42,418 nt of DNA from the NCBI RefSeq assembly GCF_000373365.1, contig NZ_KB891234.1:1-42418 (forward strand), given 5' to 3'. Below, in pieces: positions 1-7,026 of the stretch (positions are counted from its first letter, which is position 1; each line of letters begins with the position of its first letter). A program made the translations under genes and the position numbers. A model generated the notes under the pieces. It was not told the DNA's origin. It made no database searches and saw nothing but the letters and a program-made list of their open reading frames with translations. The stretch is from Parafrankia discariae. GTDB taxonomy: Bacteria > Actinomycetota > Actinomycetes > Frankiales > Frankiaceae.

Positions 1-302
1 GACGACTACCAGGTCCGCGACTGGCGGGCCTGGTACGCCCACATCACCCTGTCCATGCTCGCCTACGCCACCCTCGCCGCCGTCCGCGCCGAGCAGGTAA
101 AAGGGGCAGCACCCACACCTGTCAGGACATGATCGGACTGACAGTACCGGAGATCCGCAGACTGATCGCCACCCTCCTCCACCGGCTCCACCCACCCGCC
201 TTCGTCTGGGCCTGGTCGACCTGGCGCAGACGCCGTCAACACCAGGCCAGACGCTGCCACTACCGACGGCGAGGACACCCACAAGTGCCGTTGCAGTATT
301 AG
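1..302 (+). pseudogene. IS701-family transposase, C-terminal remnant with frameshift
   Basis: The first 44 codons (1-132) read in frame 1 as the C-terminal part of an IS701-type DDE transposase, with the characteristic stretch VRDWRAWYAHITLSMLA. This frame stops at 130-132. The expected final part (LTVPEIRRLIATLL, then WSTWRRRRQHQARRCHYRR) continues in another frame at 129-302, so a -1 shift somewhere between about 98 and 128 restores the protein. The shift lies near a run of A4G4 at 99-105. The 5' part of the gene is outside the window. The family assignment rests on recognised motifs. The element is probably dead, but programmed frameshifting or a sequencing error is not excluded. It ends one base from the stop of the convergent XRE gene, with no visible terminal inverted repeat. 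Confidence 0.8.
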
Positions 303-303
303 C

Positions 304-1566
304 TCACAGCCACGACGGACATGGCTGGCCGCCTGCCAGCGCCCTCCCCAGCTCCGCTACGCCATCGGCGTCCGGCGCTGACAGAGTCAGCGACCGGTGC
401 AGTCGGGCCACCCGGCCCCGCACCGACTGAGTCGGCCACGCCGCATCCAACGCCAGGGTCTCCAGCCCGCCGGCCGCCGCCGCCCCCGGGTCCGACACGG
501 CGAGGACCTGCGCACCGGCGAACGTGACCAGCGCCCGCGCCTGAAACTCCTCGGCGGGTAGCCCGGACAACGCCTCCGCGACCCGGGGCCGCACCTCGGC
601 GGCACGGCCGATCTCCGCGTAGGTCAGCGACCCGTACACCAGCTCCTCACCCTCGTCCCACAGCCCGGCCCCTGGTGCCGGGGGCAGGCCGGCGGGTGCG
701 CCTGCCATCAGCCGCAACACGTCCAACGCCTCGTCGTGGCGTCCGGCCGCGCCGAGCGCCACCGCCTGGTAGGCGGCGAGCCGGGGACGCACGTACGGAT
801 GGGCGCCGGGGATCGCCCGGCCTGCGATGTCCGCCGCCTCGTCGAACCGGCCGGCTTCCCGGGCCGCGCACGACCGGTTCCCCGCGATGCTCCCCGTCAG
901 GATCGGGTCGTTCGCCTGGTCGGCGTACTGCGCGGCCAGCGCACCGAACGGCGCGAGCTCGGGACGGCCGATGTGCCCACCGATCCTCGACGCATAGTAG
1001 GCGTACGTGCCAGCGAGCCGGGTCACGGTCGTCCGGTCATCGAGCCGAAGCCGGCTGTCGAGCAGTGTGATCGCGGCCGACAGCCGGTCGAGAACGACCG
1101 GGAGCAGCTCGTCCAAAGGGGTGGACCAGTAGCGGACCGCGATCGCGGTCGCGTCACCTTCGAGCTGGGCGAGCTTCACGGGGCTGACCGCCGCGGACTC
1201 GGCGGCGAGTGCCGCGGACGCGCGGGCCGCGACGTCGAGCGCGGCGGCTATCGCCGGCGTGGTCACACCGAGCGTGCCGAGCCGGAGCAGATCACGACGG
1301 TCCGTCGGACTCACCTCCCTGTCCGGCAAGCCGGCTTTCATCGCAGCGACCTTGCTTCTCCAGCGTGTGAGTTCATCGCCGGTTCCGCAATACGCATCGA
1401 GCTTGCGGGCCGCGGTCTCCGACATCAGCCGAACACCGCTCTCCATGTTGATCAGTGCGGGGCGGTCGATGCCCGCCCCTTCAGCGAACCGGGTCTTCGG
1501 CATCGAGCCGCGTAACTCGGTGACTCGCCGTGCAAGCGCCGCCAGTTCCAGCTTCCACGGCTCCAT
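304..1566 (-). CDS. XRE-family HTH regulator with C-terminal TPR-like helical domain
   Basis: About 420 residues. The N-terminal 70 or so hold a Cro/C1-type helix-turn-helix (around MPKTRFAEGAGIDRPALINM). The rest is Ala/Leu/Arg-rich helical repeat sequence typical of the TPR-like sensor domains of actinobacterial XRE regulators. I chose the ATG at 1566 because a purine-rich AGGGGGC lies about 8 bases upstream. An in-frame ATG at 1611 would put the start inside the direct-repeat operator at 1592-1633. The gene diverges from the small ORF, radical SAM and phosphotransferase genes on the plus strand, so it probably controls them and itself (inference). The effector is unknown. The gene stops one base from the transposase remnant, so a slightly altered C-terminus is possible. 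Confidence 0.85.
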   Translation of the reverse strand: MEPWKLELAALARRVTELRGSMPKTRFAEGAGIDRPALINMESGVRLMSETAARKLDAYCGTGDELTRWRSKVAAMKAGLPDREVSPTDRRDLLRLGTLGVTTPAIAAALDVAARASAALAAESAAVSPVKLAQLEGDATAIAVRYWSTPLDELLPVVLDRLSAAITLLDSRLRLDDRTTVTRLAGTYAYYASRIGGHIGRPELAPFGALAAQYADQANDPILTGSIAGNRSCAAREAGRFDEAADIAGRAIPGAHPYVRPRLAAYQAVALGAAGRHDEALDVLRLMAGAPAGLPPAPGAGLWDEGEELVYGSLTYAEIGRAAEVRPRVAEALSGLPAEEFQARALVTFAGAQVLAVSDPGAAAAGGLETLALDAAWPTQSVRGRVARLHRSLTLSAPDADGVAELGRALAGGQPCPSWL

Positions 1567-1591
1567 GCCTGCCCCCTGCGGCCCGGGGTGT

Positions 1592-1633
1592 GTGTAGTCG
1601 CTACACCACACCTACACCACACCTACACACATC
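1592..1633. promoter_or_regulatory. Operator-like array: 11-bp direct repeats plus inverted half-site
   Basis: CTACACCACAC occurs at 1601-1611 and 1612-1622, with a third, diverged copy starting CTACAC at 1623. The 11-bp spacing puts the copies on one face of the helix. The first copy also forms a dyad, GTGTAG-TCG-CTACAC, at 1592-1606. The array sits just upstream of the XRE start at 1566 and between the divergent genes. Autoregulation by the XRE protein is an inference. Confidence 0.6.
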
Positions 1634-1721
1634 TTGTAACTGATCCCGTACCTAAACAGACTTCATGTGTGCCGGCAGAGTAGCCGGACTTTCACCCCCG
1701 GCGCAGGAGGAGGGACACACG

Positions 1722-1928
1722 ATGGCTCCCGAACCCGAACGCGCCGGGGAGGGCCGCGATCCGACGCCCCCCAGGCCCGCCGACGGCACATCCGGGCCGG
1801 GCAGCGACGTCGACGCGGCCGGCCCCGGACGGCGGCGCCCGATCGCACCGCACGTCCGGGGCCGCACCCGAAGATCCGTCTTCGGGTGTCGTATCTGCCG
1901 CCGCCGGCAGTCCGGCGCCGGCGCCTAA
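1722..1928 (+). CDS. Small hypothetical protein, 68 aa, with C-terminal CxxC
   Basis: The ATG at 1722 follows a strong ribosome binding site (AGGAGG about 10 bases upstream). The product is 68 residues: an acidic, Pro/Gly-rich N-terminal half, then an Arg-rich C-terminal half ending in GCRICRRRQSGAGA. I recognise no domain. It is the first plus-strand gene after the operator and lies directly before the radical SAM gene, so it could be a substrate peptide for that enzyme or a small metal- or nucleic-acid-binding protein. Neither is demonstrated. An overlapping reading frame in the same region has no ribosome binding site and looks like a shadow. Confidence 0.45.
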   Translation: MAPEPERAGEGRDPTPPRPADGTSGPGSDVDAAGPGRRRPIAPHVRGRTRRSVFGCRICRRRQSGAGA

Positions 1929-1932
1929 GACC

Positions 1933-2019
1933 GGGGCCGCCAGGGGACGGGCGGCCCCACCAGTCCCCATCCCGACTGCGCCGGCTGGCCATCTGACGCG
2001 GTCGGGATGGGCCCAGCCG
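1933..2019 (+). promoter_or_regulatory. Tandem, partly alternative hairpins in leader of radical SAM gene
   Basis: Hairpin A pairs GGGGCCGCC (1933-1941) with GGCGGCCCC (1950-1958): 9 bp, loop of 8. Hairpin B pairs CCCATCCCGAC (1966-1976) with GTCGGGATGGG (2001-2011): 11 bp, loop of 24. Inside the loop of B, CGGCTGG (1982-1988) can instead pair with CCAGCCG (2013-2019). The second pairing crosses the first, so B and the alternative are mutually exclusive or form a pseudoknot. The block lies between the small ORF and the radical SAM gene. An attenuator or processing role is inferred. Confidence 0.5.
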
Positions 2020-2095
2020 CCTGCTCCGGTGCCGATCAGATCCGCCGGGGCAGGCGGCGCCTTGCGGAGTCACCCGCGACAGGAGGAGCACGATC

Positions 2096-2989
2096 ATGTC
2101 CACTGCGACCGTCGAGCCGACTACGTTCCTATGGTTGGAGATCACCGGGCGGTGCCAGCTCGAATGCACCCACTGCTACGCCGACTCGTCCCCCCTCGGG
2201 GACCACGGGACGATGAGCACCACCGATTGGCGCGCGGTGATCGACGCCGCCGCCGAACTCGAGGTGGGCATGGTCCAGCTCATCGGTGGTGAACCGACTC
2301 TCCACCCCGACCTACCCGACCTGGTCGACTACGCGCTGACGGCCGGCATCGACGTGGAGATCTACACGAACCTGCTCCACGTCACCGACGCGCTGTGGAA
2401 GGTATTCACCCGGCCGGGAGTCCGGCTGGCAACCAGCTACTACGCCGCCGACCCAGCCGGGCACGAGGCGGTCACCGGTCGGAAGGGCTCCCACGGCCGG
2501 ACCCGCGCGAACATCGCCGAAGCGGTCCGCCGCTCGGTGCCGCTGCGGGTCGGGCTGATCGACACCGGTAACGGCGGGGACGTCGATGCCGCCCACGCCG
2601 ACCTGCTCACCCTCGGCGTGTCCGACGAAGAGATCGGCATGGACCAGGCCCGCGGCTTCGGCCGCGCCGCCACCATCGACGTCGACCTGGGCGGCACCTG
2701 CGGGGACTGCGGGCACGGCACCGCCGCCATCGGCCCGGACGGCACCGTGACCCCGTGCGTGTTCACCCGGCATGCTGTCGCCGGGAACGTCCACTCGACC
2801 GCGCTCGGGGCGATCCTCGCGGGCGGGTCGTTCAGCGCGCAGGTGGAGCGCCTCGACCAGCTCCGCCGCACGACGACGGTGGCATGCAAGCCGAACCCGA
2901 AGTGCGCCCCGGCGTCGTCGTGCGCCCCGTCGTGCACCCCGTCGGACACGGGAAACAAGGGGTCGAACTGCAAGCCGAAGGGGAAGTGA
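2096..2989 (+). CDS. Radical SAM enzyme with Cys/Pro-rich C-terminal tail
   Basis: A 297-residue protein with a good ribosome binding site (AGGAGG before ATG 2096). The radical SAM cluster motif is C20-x3-C24-x2-C27 in GRCQLECTHCYAD, and the SAM-binding GGEP is at 64-67. A second Cys set (C202, C205, C221, in TCGDCG and TPCVF) resembles a reduced SPASM-type auxiliary cluster site. After about residue 262 comes an unusual tail with Cys264, 270, 276, 280 and 292 separated by Pro, Ser, Asn and Lys. I recognise this as an actinobacterial radical SAM family with Cys/Pro tails and no assigned reaction. The small upstream ORF is a candidate substrate, and the next gene starts 7 bases after the stop. 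Radical SAM membership is firm; the function is unknown. Confidence 0.92.
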   Translation: MSTATVEPTTFLWLEITGRCQLECTHCYADSSPLGDHGTMSTTDWRAVIDAAAELEVGMVQLIGGEPTLHPDLPDLVDYALTAGIDVEIYTNLLHVTDALWKVFTRPGVRLATSYYAADPAGHEAVTGRKGSHGRTRANIAEAVRRSVPLRVGLIDTGNGGDVDAAHADLLTLGVSDEEIGMDQARGFGRAATIDVDLGGTCGDCGHGTAAIGPDGTVTPCVFTRHAVAGNVHSTALGAILAGGSFSAQVERLDQLRRTTTVACKPNPKCAPASSCAPSCTPSDTGNKGSNCKPKGK

Positions 2990-2996
2990 TCAGCGG

Positions 2997-3860
2997 ATGA
3001 AGTGGTTGCCGGTCCAGGTCGATGACGCCTGGATGGAGACGGTCTGGCGCGACGGCGCGGCACGGCTCGACGTCGAGCCGCAGGCCACGCCGACGCCCAG
3101 CGCATCCGGGAACGTCATCGGCGGACCGGTGACCCACCGCGGGGAAACGGCGTGGCTGCGGGTCGCGCCGTTCATCGCGGATGCCATGGACCTGGAACCG
3201 TGGCGAGGCACGCGCGACGCTGCGGTGCTGACCGGCATCCGCAAGCCGGAGCTGCTCGACAGCACCGAGTGGACGACCGGCCCCGACCCGGTGCCGATCC
3301 CGGTCTGCGCCGAGCTGATGACCTACGCGTCCGACCCGGTCGCAACCCCCGGGGACCAGTACCTCGAGCGGCCGGTCGACCTGTCCCCGGGCTGGCTCGC
3401 TGGCCTGCGGACCTCGTTGGATGCGCTCGCCGGCCAGCCGACCACCCGGGAGATCTGGGGGAACCGGCCTGACCGGTACGCCAACCTGTTCCACGCCTTC
3501 GGCTGGTCGCTGCCCGCCGACGTCGTGCCGAGATGGGGGTCCACCGAGCATCTTGATCTGCACTGGGGCAACATCACCGTGCCGAACCTGATGATCCTGG
3601 ACTGGGAGCACTGGGGGGTCAATGTGGCCGGGTACGGGGCGGCCCGGTTGTACTGCACCGCGCTCGCTGTCCCCACGGTGGCCGCGCAGATCTTCAGTCT
3701 GTTCGCGGATGTGCTGGACAGCCCGTCCGGCCGGTACGCGATCCTCGCGAACGCCGCCGGCATCCTCAGCGACTTCACCCACTACCGGGACGAGGCCGGG
3801 CTCTGCCCGGCCCTTCATCGGGTCGCCCGCACGCTGCTGGAGCCGAGGCCGGGAGGCTAG
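2997..3860 (+). CDS. Aminoglycoside-phosphotransferase-like (APH/CHK fold) protein
   Basis: A 287-residue protein starting 7 bases after the radical SAM stop, so translationally close. The C-lobe holds the APH catalytic loop HLDLHWGN (H185, D187, N192), and the metal-binding Asp is in LDWEHWG (D202). The N-lobe has GNVIGG and a strand ending AWLRVAP. There Arg55 sits where the ATP-contacting Lys is expected, which is unusual. The family phosphorylates small molecules (aminoglycosides, choline, homoserine) or acts as a kinase-like binding protein. The substrate here cannot be read from sequence. The context suggests it acts on the product or precursor of the radical SAM step (inference). Confidence 0.85.
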   Translation: MKWLPVQVDDAWMETVWRDGAARLDVEPQATPTPSASGNVIGGPVTHRGETAWLRVAPFIADAMDLEPWRGTRDAAVLTGIRKPELLDSTEWTTGPDPVPIPVCAELMTYASDPVATPGDQYLERPVDLSPGWLAGLRTSLDALAGQPTTREIWGNRPDRYANLFHAFGWSLPADVVPRWGSTEHLDLHWGNITVPNLMILDWEHWGVNVAGYGAARLYCTALAVPTVAAQIFSLFADVLDSPSGRYAILANAAGILSDFTHYRDEAGLCPALHRVARTLLEPRPGG

Positions 3861-4067
3861 CGGGACTGGCGCGGGGTGTTCCACGGGGGATGATCGTTGA
3901 CCGATTGGGCGTGTCGTAACCCCGTGTCAGAGGGACTGGGGTCGGGCGGTGACCACGCCGAGACAGGTCCGGTGCGGGTGCCGCTCGACGTAGGTGGCCG
4001 TCAAGCTCGTCTATACATCCGCCCTCCGTGTCACAACTCCAGGCGGTCGGGTGGGTACCGTGCGCAC

Positions 4068-4595
4068 ATGACTCGGATCTTCGGTGTGGACGCTGAGACA
4101 GACGGGCTCTACGGCAGGGTGTGGGCAGTCGGCGCCGTCGTGCTCGACCCCGACACCGGCGCGGTGCAGGCGAGATTCCGCGGGCAGATCAGTCCTGGGG
4201 AGGTCACGGACCCCTGGACCCGGGCGCACGTGGTGCCGGTGGTGGACCTGCCGGTGTACCCCTCGCGGGCGGTGCTCCTAGACGGCTTCTGGGGGTTCTG
4301 GGAGAAGCACCGGGACGGCGTCGAGTGTGTCGCTGACGTCGGTGCGCCGGTCGAGGCGGGTCTGTTCCGGGCCGCGGTCGAGCAGGACGCGGCGGGCCGG
4401 TGGAAGCGTGGACCGTACCCGCTGCACGAGCTTGCGTCGGCGTTGTGGATGGCCGGGTTCGATCCGGACGTGGACCGGCGGGAGTTCTGCGGCCGGCCGG
4501 ATCTCACCGCGCATGACCCGGTGGATGATGCTCACGCAGCGGCGTTGTGCTGGGCCCGCCTCGCTGGGCTGCGAGTCGGTGCGACGGCCGGCTGA
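4068..4595 (+). CDS. DEDDh 3'-5' exonuclease-fold protein (DnaQ-like)
   Basis: About 175 residues. ExoI motif FGVDAETDG carries D8 and E10. An ExoII-like segment is ADVGAPVEAGLF, with Asp near residue 91. ExoIII is HDPVDDA, with H149 and D154. All catalytic positions of a DEDDh nuclease are therefore present. I chose the ATG at 4068 because protein-like sequence begins there; upstream in-frame sequence from about 3897 is low quality and the ribosome binding site is weak. The gene follows the phosphotransferase gene after about 207 bases that hold no clear gene, so it may be transcribed separately. It ends at the strong hairpin at 4607-4647. A larger DEDDh protein is encoded at 8621-9346 in the element operon. 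Nucleic-acid 3' end trimming is the likely activity. Confidence 0.8.
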   Translation: MTRIFGVDAETDGLYGRVWAVGAVVLDPDTGAVQARFRGQISPGEVTDPWTRAHVVPVVDLPVYPSRAVLLDGFWGFWEKHRDGVECVADVGAPVEAGLFRAAVEQDAAGRWKRGPYPLHELASALWMAGFDPDVDRREFCGRPDLTAHDPVDDAHAAALCWARLAGLRVGATAG

Positions 4596-4606
4596 GTCGT
4601 CCCGGG

Positions 4607-4647
4607 ACGGAAACGGCCCTGCACCCTGGGGGCAGGGCCGTTTCCGT
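4607..4647. terminator. Bidirectional terminator-like hairpin, 16-bp perfect stem
   Basis: ACGGAAACGGCCCTGC (4607-4622) pairs with GCAGGGCCGTTTCCGT (4632-4647) around a 9-base loop. It lies between the stops of two convergent transcripts (4595 plus, 4670 minus). There is no long U-run on either side, which is common in high-GC actinobacteria. Confidence 0.85.
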
Positions 4648-4669
4648 GTTCCGCGCGGGCCGGAGCCAG

Positions 4670-5026
4670 TCAGCCGGGCTTCGGCCCGCCGGCCGCGTCC
4701 AGACCGACGATCGTGGCGAGGTCGGGGAGGGCGCTGTCCGGTACCTGCTCGGCGAGCCGGCCAGCAGCTGCCATGATCGTGTAGATGGTCTCCGGGTCCC
4801 AGCGGGCGGCGTGCTCGGCGGGAAGCGCCCGCAGGAACGCGCCAATAGGCTCATCATCCGCCGAGGGGTCCAGGCGGACCTGGAGATAGACCGTTGTCCT
4901 AACGGACCGCCACCTACCCAAGAGGGAGAGCGCGGCTACGGACGCGGCCTTGGCCCCGATGTCCTTCGCCGCGCGGCGGATCTGGTCGCGGAGCACGGCC
5001 GGCGGGGCGGTCGGGTTGCCGCTCAC
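4670..5026 (-). CDS. Hypothetical protein, 118 aa
   Basis: Last gene of the minus-strand element operon. It overlaps the previous gene by 4 bases (ATGA at 5023-5026) and stops just before the terminator at 4607-4647. The sequence is mostly helical and mixed-charge (RDQIRRAAKDIGAKAASVAAL near the start, then a strand-rich TTVYLQVRLDP), with no Cys and no membrane segment. No family recognised. Strong GC3 bias and the overlap support it as a real gene. Confidence 0.7.
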   Translation of the reverse strand: MSGNPTAPPAVLRDQIRRAAKDIGAKAASVAALSLLGRWRSVRTTVYLQVRLDPSADDEPIGAFLRALPAEHAARWDPETIYTIMAAAGRLAEQVPDSALPDLATIVGLDAAGGPKPG

Positions 5027-5478
5027 TGGTCGTTCCCGCTGCCGGCCACGAGGGCGTCAGCGACGGAGTGCAGGTGCTCGGCGAGCTGCTCCATGGTCAT
5101 CCGGCAGGCGTGGAGCTGGACGCGGGCGATCCCGTCGTTGTCGACGAGGACCACCGCGGCGTTGTCTGCGAGCAGGTCGACGGGGACGGCTCCGTCTGGC
5201 ATGCCGTGCGCGCGCCGGTCCGGGCGGCGGCGTGCGGTGCCGGCCGGGTGGGTCGGATGGGGCCGGGGCGCGGCGGTGACGTGGTCGATGGCGGAAGCCA
5301 GGGCCGTCTCGTACGCCGCTGACTGGCGGGCCTGTCCGGGCTGGTACTCCTCGCCGATGAGGCGACGCAGGTCGGCCGGGATGATCACCCAGTGCCGACC
5401 ACACATGATCATCGTGCTTGGGATGCGGACTCCACACGGCGAGGCCGGGCAGGAGCGCAGGCCGTCAGGTGAGGTCAT
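5023..5478 (-). CDS. Hypothetical protein, 151 aa, N-terminal Cys cluster
   Basis: Starts by ATGA overlap with the preceding gene (5475-5478) and ends by ATGA overlap with the next. Three Cys lie in the first 30 residues (CPASPCG, then IMCGRHWVI), which could form a small metal site. The C-terminal 50 residues look like a folded domain (PVDLLADNAAVVLVDNDGIARVQLHACRMTMEQLAEHLHSV), possibly a strand pair plus an amphipathic helix. The Arg/Pro-rich middle (about 70-95) is likely a linker. I do not recognise the family. Confidence 0.7.
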   Translation of the reverse strand: MTSPDGLRSCPASPCGVRIPSTMIMCGRHWVIIPADLRRLIGEEYQPGQARQSAAYETALASAIDHVTAAPRPHPTHPAGTARRRPDRRAHGMPDGAVPVDLLADNAAVVLVDNDGIARVQLHACRMTMEQLAEHLHSVADALVAGSGNDQ

Positions 5479-5606
5479 CGGGGGTTGCTCCTGGTCAGGA
5501 CTCGGGCGACGAGAGCGACGCTCGCCGCGGGAAGGGTGGCGGCGGCGATGGCACCGACGATGGTGGCGCCGATGAGGAGGCCGACCGCACTGTCACGGAC
5601 GATCAT
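5475..5606 (-). CDS. Small single-span membrane protein, 43 aa
   Basis: The start at 5606 is supported by AGGGAG about 9 bases upstream and by overlap with the tail of the preceding gene. Residues 7-36 or so form one hydrophobic span (VGLLIGATIVGAIAAATLPA, continuing), followed by a short basic tail. It resembles the small membrane peptides common in phages and integrative elements. A longer reading upstream to 5747 is Pro/Arg-rich and looks non-coding in this frame. Function unknown. Confidence 0.6.
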   Translation of the reverse strand: MIVRDSAVGLLIGATIVGAIAAATLPAASVALVARVLTRSNPR

Positions 5607-5856
5607 CAGGTGTCTCCCTGGGTGGGCCGGACCGAGTGAGGTGGAGCAGCGCGGATGCGGCGAGGGTCTGCCCTTCGCGGAGCGTCTCGGCGGCGATGAC
5701 TCCGGCGAGGGCTTCGGCGGCGGCGGCGAGCCGGCGCCGGGTGGCATGATCGGATTCGACGAGTTCGGCGATGTGGCTGATTGCCCGGTCGGGTACCGGG
5801 GTGGGGCCGGTCCCGCCCGGCGTGGGCTGGGCGGGACCGGCGTTCGTGATGGTCAT
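5593..5856 (-). CDS. Hypothetical protein, 87 aa, helical
   Basis: Starts with ATGA overlap on the stop of the gp3-like gene (5856) and overlaps the next small gene by 14 bases. The N-terminal 25 residues are Pro/Gly/Thr-rich. The remainder is a long amphipathic helix region (RAISHIAELVESDHATRRRL, continuing to LREGQTLAASALLHL). No known domain. Position inside a run of overlapping genes supports translation. Confidence 0.65.
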   Translation of the reverse strand: MTITNAGPAQPTPGGTGPTPVPDRAISHIAELVESDHATRRRLAAAAEALAGVIAAETLREGQTLAASALLHLTRSGPPRETPDDRP

Positions 5857-7025
5857 CAGACGGTGGCGGTTTCGGGGTCGGGGGTGGCCTGCGCTTCGGC
5901 GGCGAGCAGGTCGAGGATGTGCGCGCGTAGCGGGGTGAGGGGTGCGCCGGGTGGAAGCAGGTCTTCGGGCAGGCACTCGTCGAGCAGCCGGAACCGGAAG
6001 CTGCCGGCCTTGGTTGCGACGGCGCGGATCTGCTGGACACGGTCAGGGGCAGCGGCGGGGATCTTGTTCAGGTCCTGCACGGCCCGGCGGATCATGTTGA
6101 TGATCTGTTCGGGGCTGTACTCGGTGGGGCCAGCCGGGTCGAGGCCGGGCCGGGTAGTCGGCAGGGCCTGCGGTGCGGTCGGGCCGGCGGGCCCGGCAGT
6201 GATCTGCGGCCGGCTGGTCGGCATACCCAGGGGAGCGCGGTCCCGGCCGGCGGCGAGTTCGGCCATAGTCCGGGTCTGCGCCAGGATCGCGCTCTCCGAC
6301 TCCGGGACGATGAGACGCGGCACGACGAACGTGTGGCCCGGCTCTCCCGGGGCGCCGGGGGAAGTCCGCCAGTCCAGCACCAGCGTGGCCGCGATCAGCC
6401 GCGGCTGGCCGGCGAGCAGCTCGTCGAGGGTGCGGATCGTGCCGCCCTGCTCGACGGTGCCGTTGTAGCCGCCGCAGTCCACGCGCCACACCCCGACGCC
6501 GGGCAGGTCGACGAGGCGGACCCGGAGGCGGCTCACCGGCCGGCACGCGGCAGGCGGGTTCTGCCGGGACAGCGCGACCCTGGTCCGGTCATCCTCCGGG
6601 CATTCGCATCCGTCGCCGGTCTTCTGGTTGATCCCGCCTGGGCCGGTGCAGCGCCGCACGCACCGGCCTCCGGACCACAGTTCCATCCACTGATCCACCG
6701 CGTTGGAGGGGAGCAGGTGCACGGGGAGTTCTCGGGTGGTGGTGATGACCTCCCATTCGGGGGCTGGCTGCGGCCCGCGCCGCGGGCCGCCGTCGCCTCC
6801 GCGGGCGGGCTTCTGCCAGATCTGCGGGACGCCTCCCCACAGCGCGGCGGCAGCCTCGATCGCCTCCCGCGACGTGGACGTGAGGCGCCAGGTCTCCAGC
6901 TTGACGGGGCGGATACCTTCGCCGCCGCCGCGCTTCTGGTAGGTGGCGGAGGTGCCGGGGCGGATACGGCCGTCCTGGGCTCCGGCCTGCTGCGCCTGGC
7001 GGATGGACGCGACGAGGATCGGCAT
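5856..7025 (-). CDS. PhiC31 gp3-like recombination directionality factor family protein
   Basis: A 389-residue protein. The N-terminal 260 residues resemble the gp3-like domain seen in actinophages and integrative elements: an opening of the GRIRPGTS type, RPVKLETWRLTS, a WEVITTTRELPV strand and the Cys-bearing QWMELWSGGRCVRRC. A second Cys pair (CECP) follows, then GVWRVDCGGYNGTVE. In phage phiC31, gp3 binds the serine integrase and switches it to excision. Here the only visible integrase is a tyrosine recombinase, so the role may differ. The C-terminal 100 residues are a Pro-rich linker plus a helical tail. The stop overlaps the next gene; the start lies 1 base from the nuclease stop. The family call is from motif memory and should be profile-checked. 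Confidence 0.75.
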   Translation of the reverse strand: MPILVASIRQAQQAGAQDGRIRPGTSATYQKRGGGEGIRPVKLETWRLTSTSREAIEAAAALWGGVPQIWQKPARGGDGGPRRGPQPAPEWEVITTTRELPVHLLPSNAVDQWMELWSGGRCVRRCTGPGGINQKTGDGCECPEDDRTRVALSRQNPPAACRPVSRLRVRLVDLPGVGVWRVDCGGYNGTVEQGGTIRTLDELLAGQPRLIAATLVLDWRTSPGAPGEPGHTFVVPRLIVPESESAILAQTRTMAELAAGRDRAPLGMPTSRPQITAGPAGPTAPQALPTTRPGLDPAGPTEYSPEQIINMIRRAVQDLNKIPAAAPDRVQQIRAVATKAGSFRFRLLDECLPEDLLPPGAPLTPLRAHILDLLAAEAQATPDPETATV

Positions 7026-7026
7026 G

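Noticed and set aside
1592-1633. A second recombinase crossover site resembling 12661-12677
   Set aside because: The half-sites GTGTAG/CTACAC are the same, but the spacer is only 3 bases and extra phased copies fit an operator better.
3890-3925. A promoter with TTGACC at 3897-3902 for the exonuclease gene
   Set aside because: No -10-like hexamer lies at an acceptable distance.
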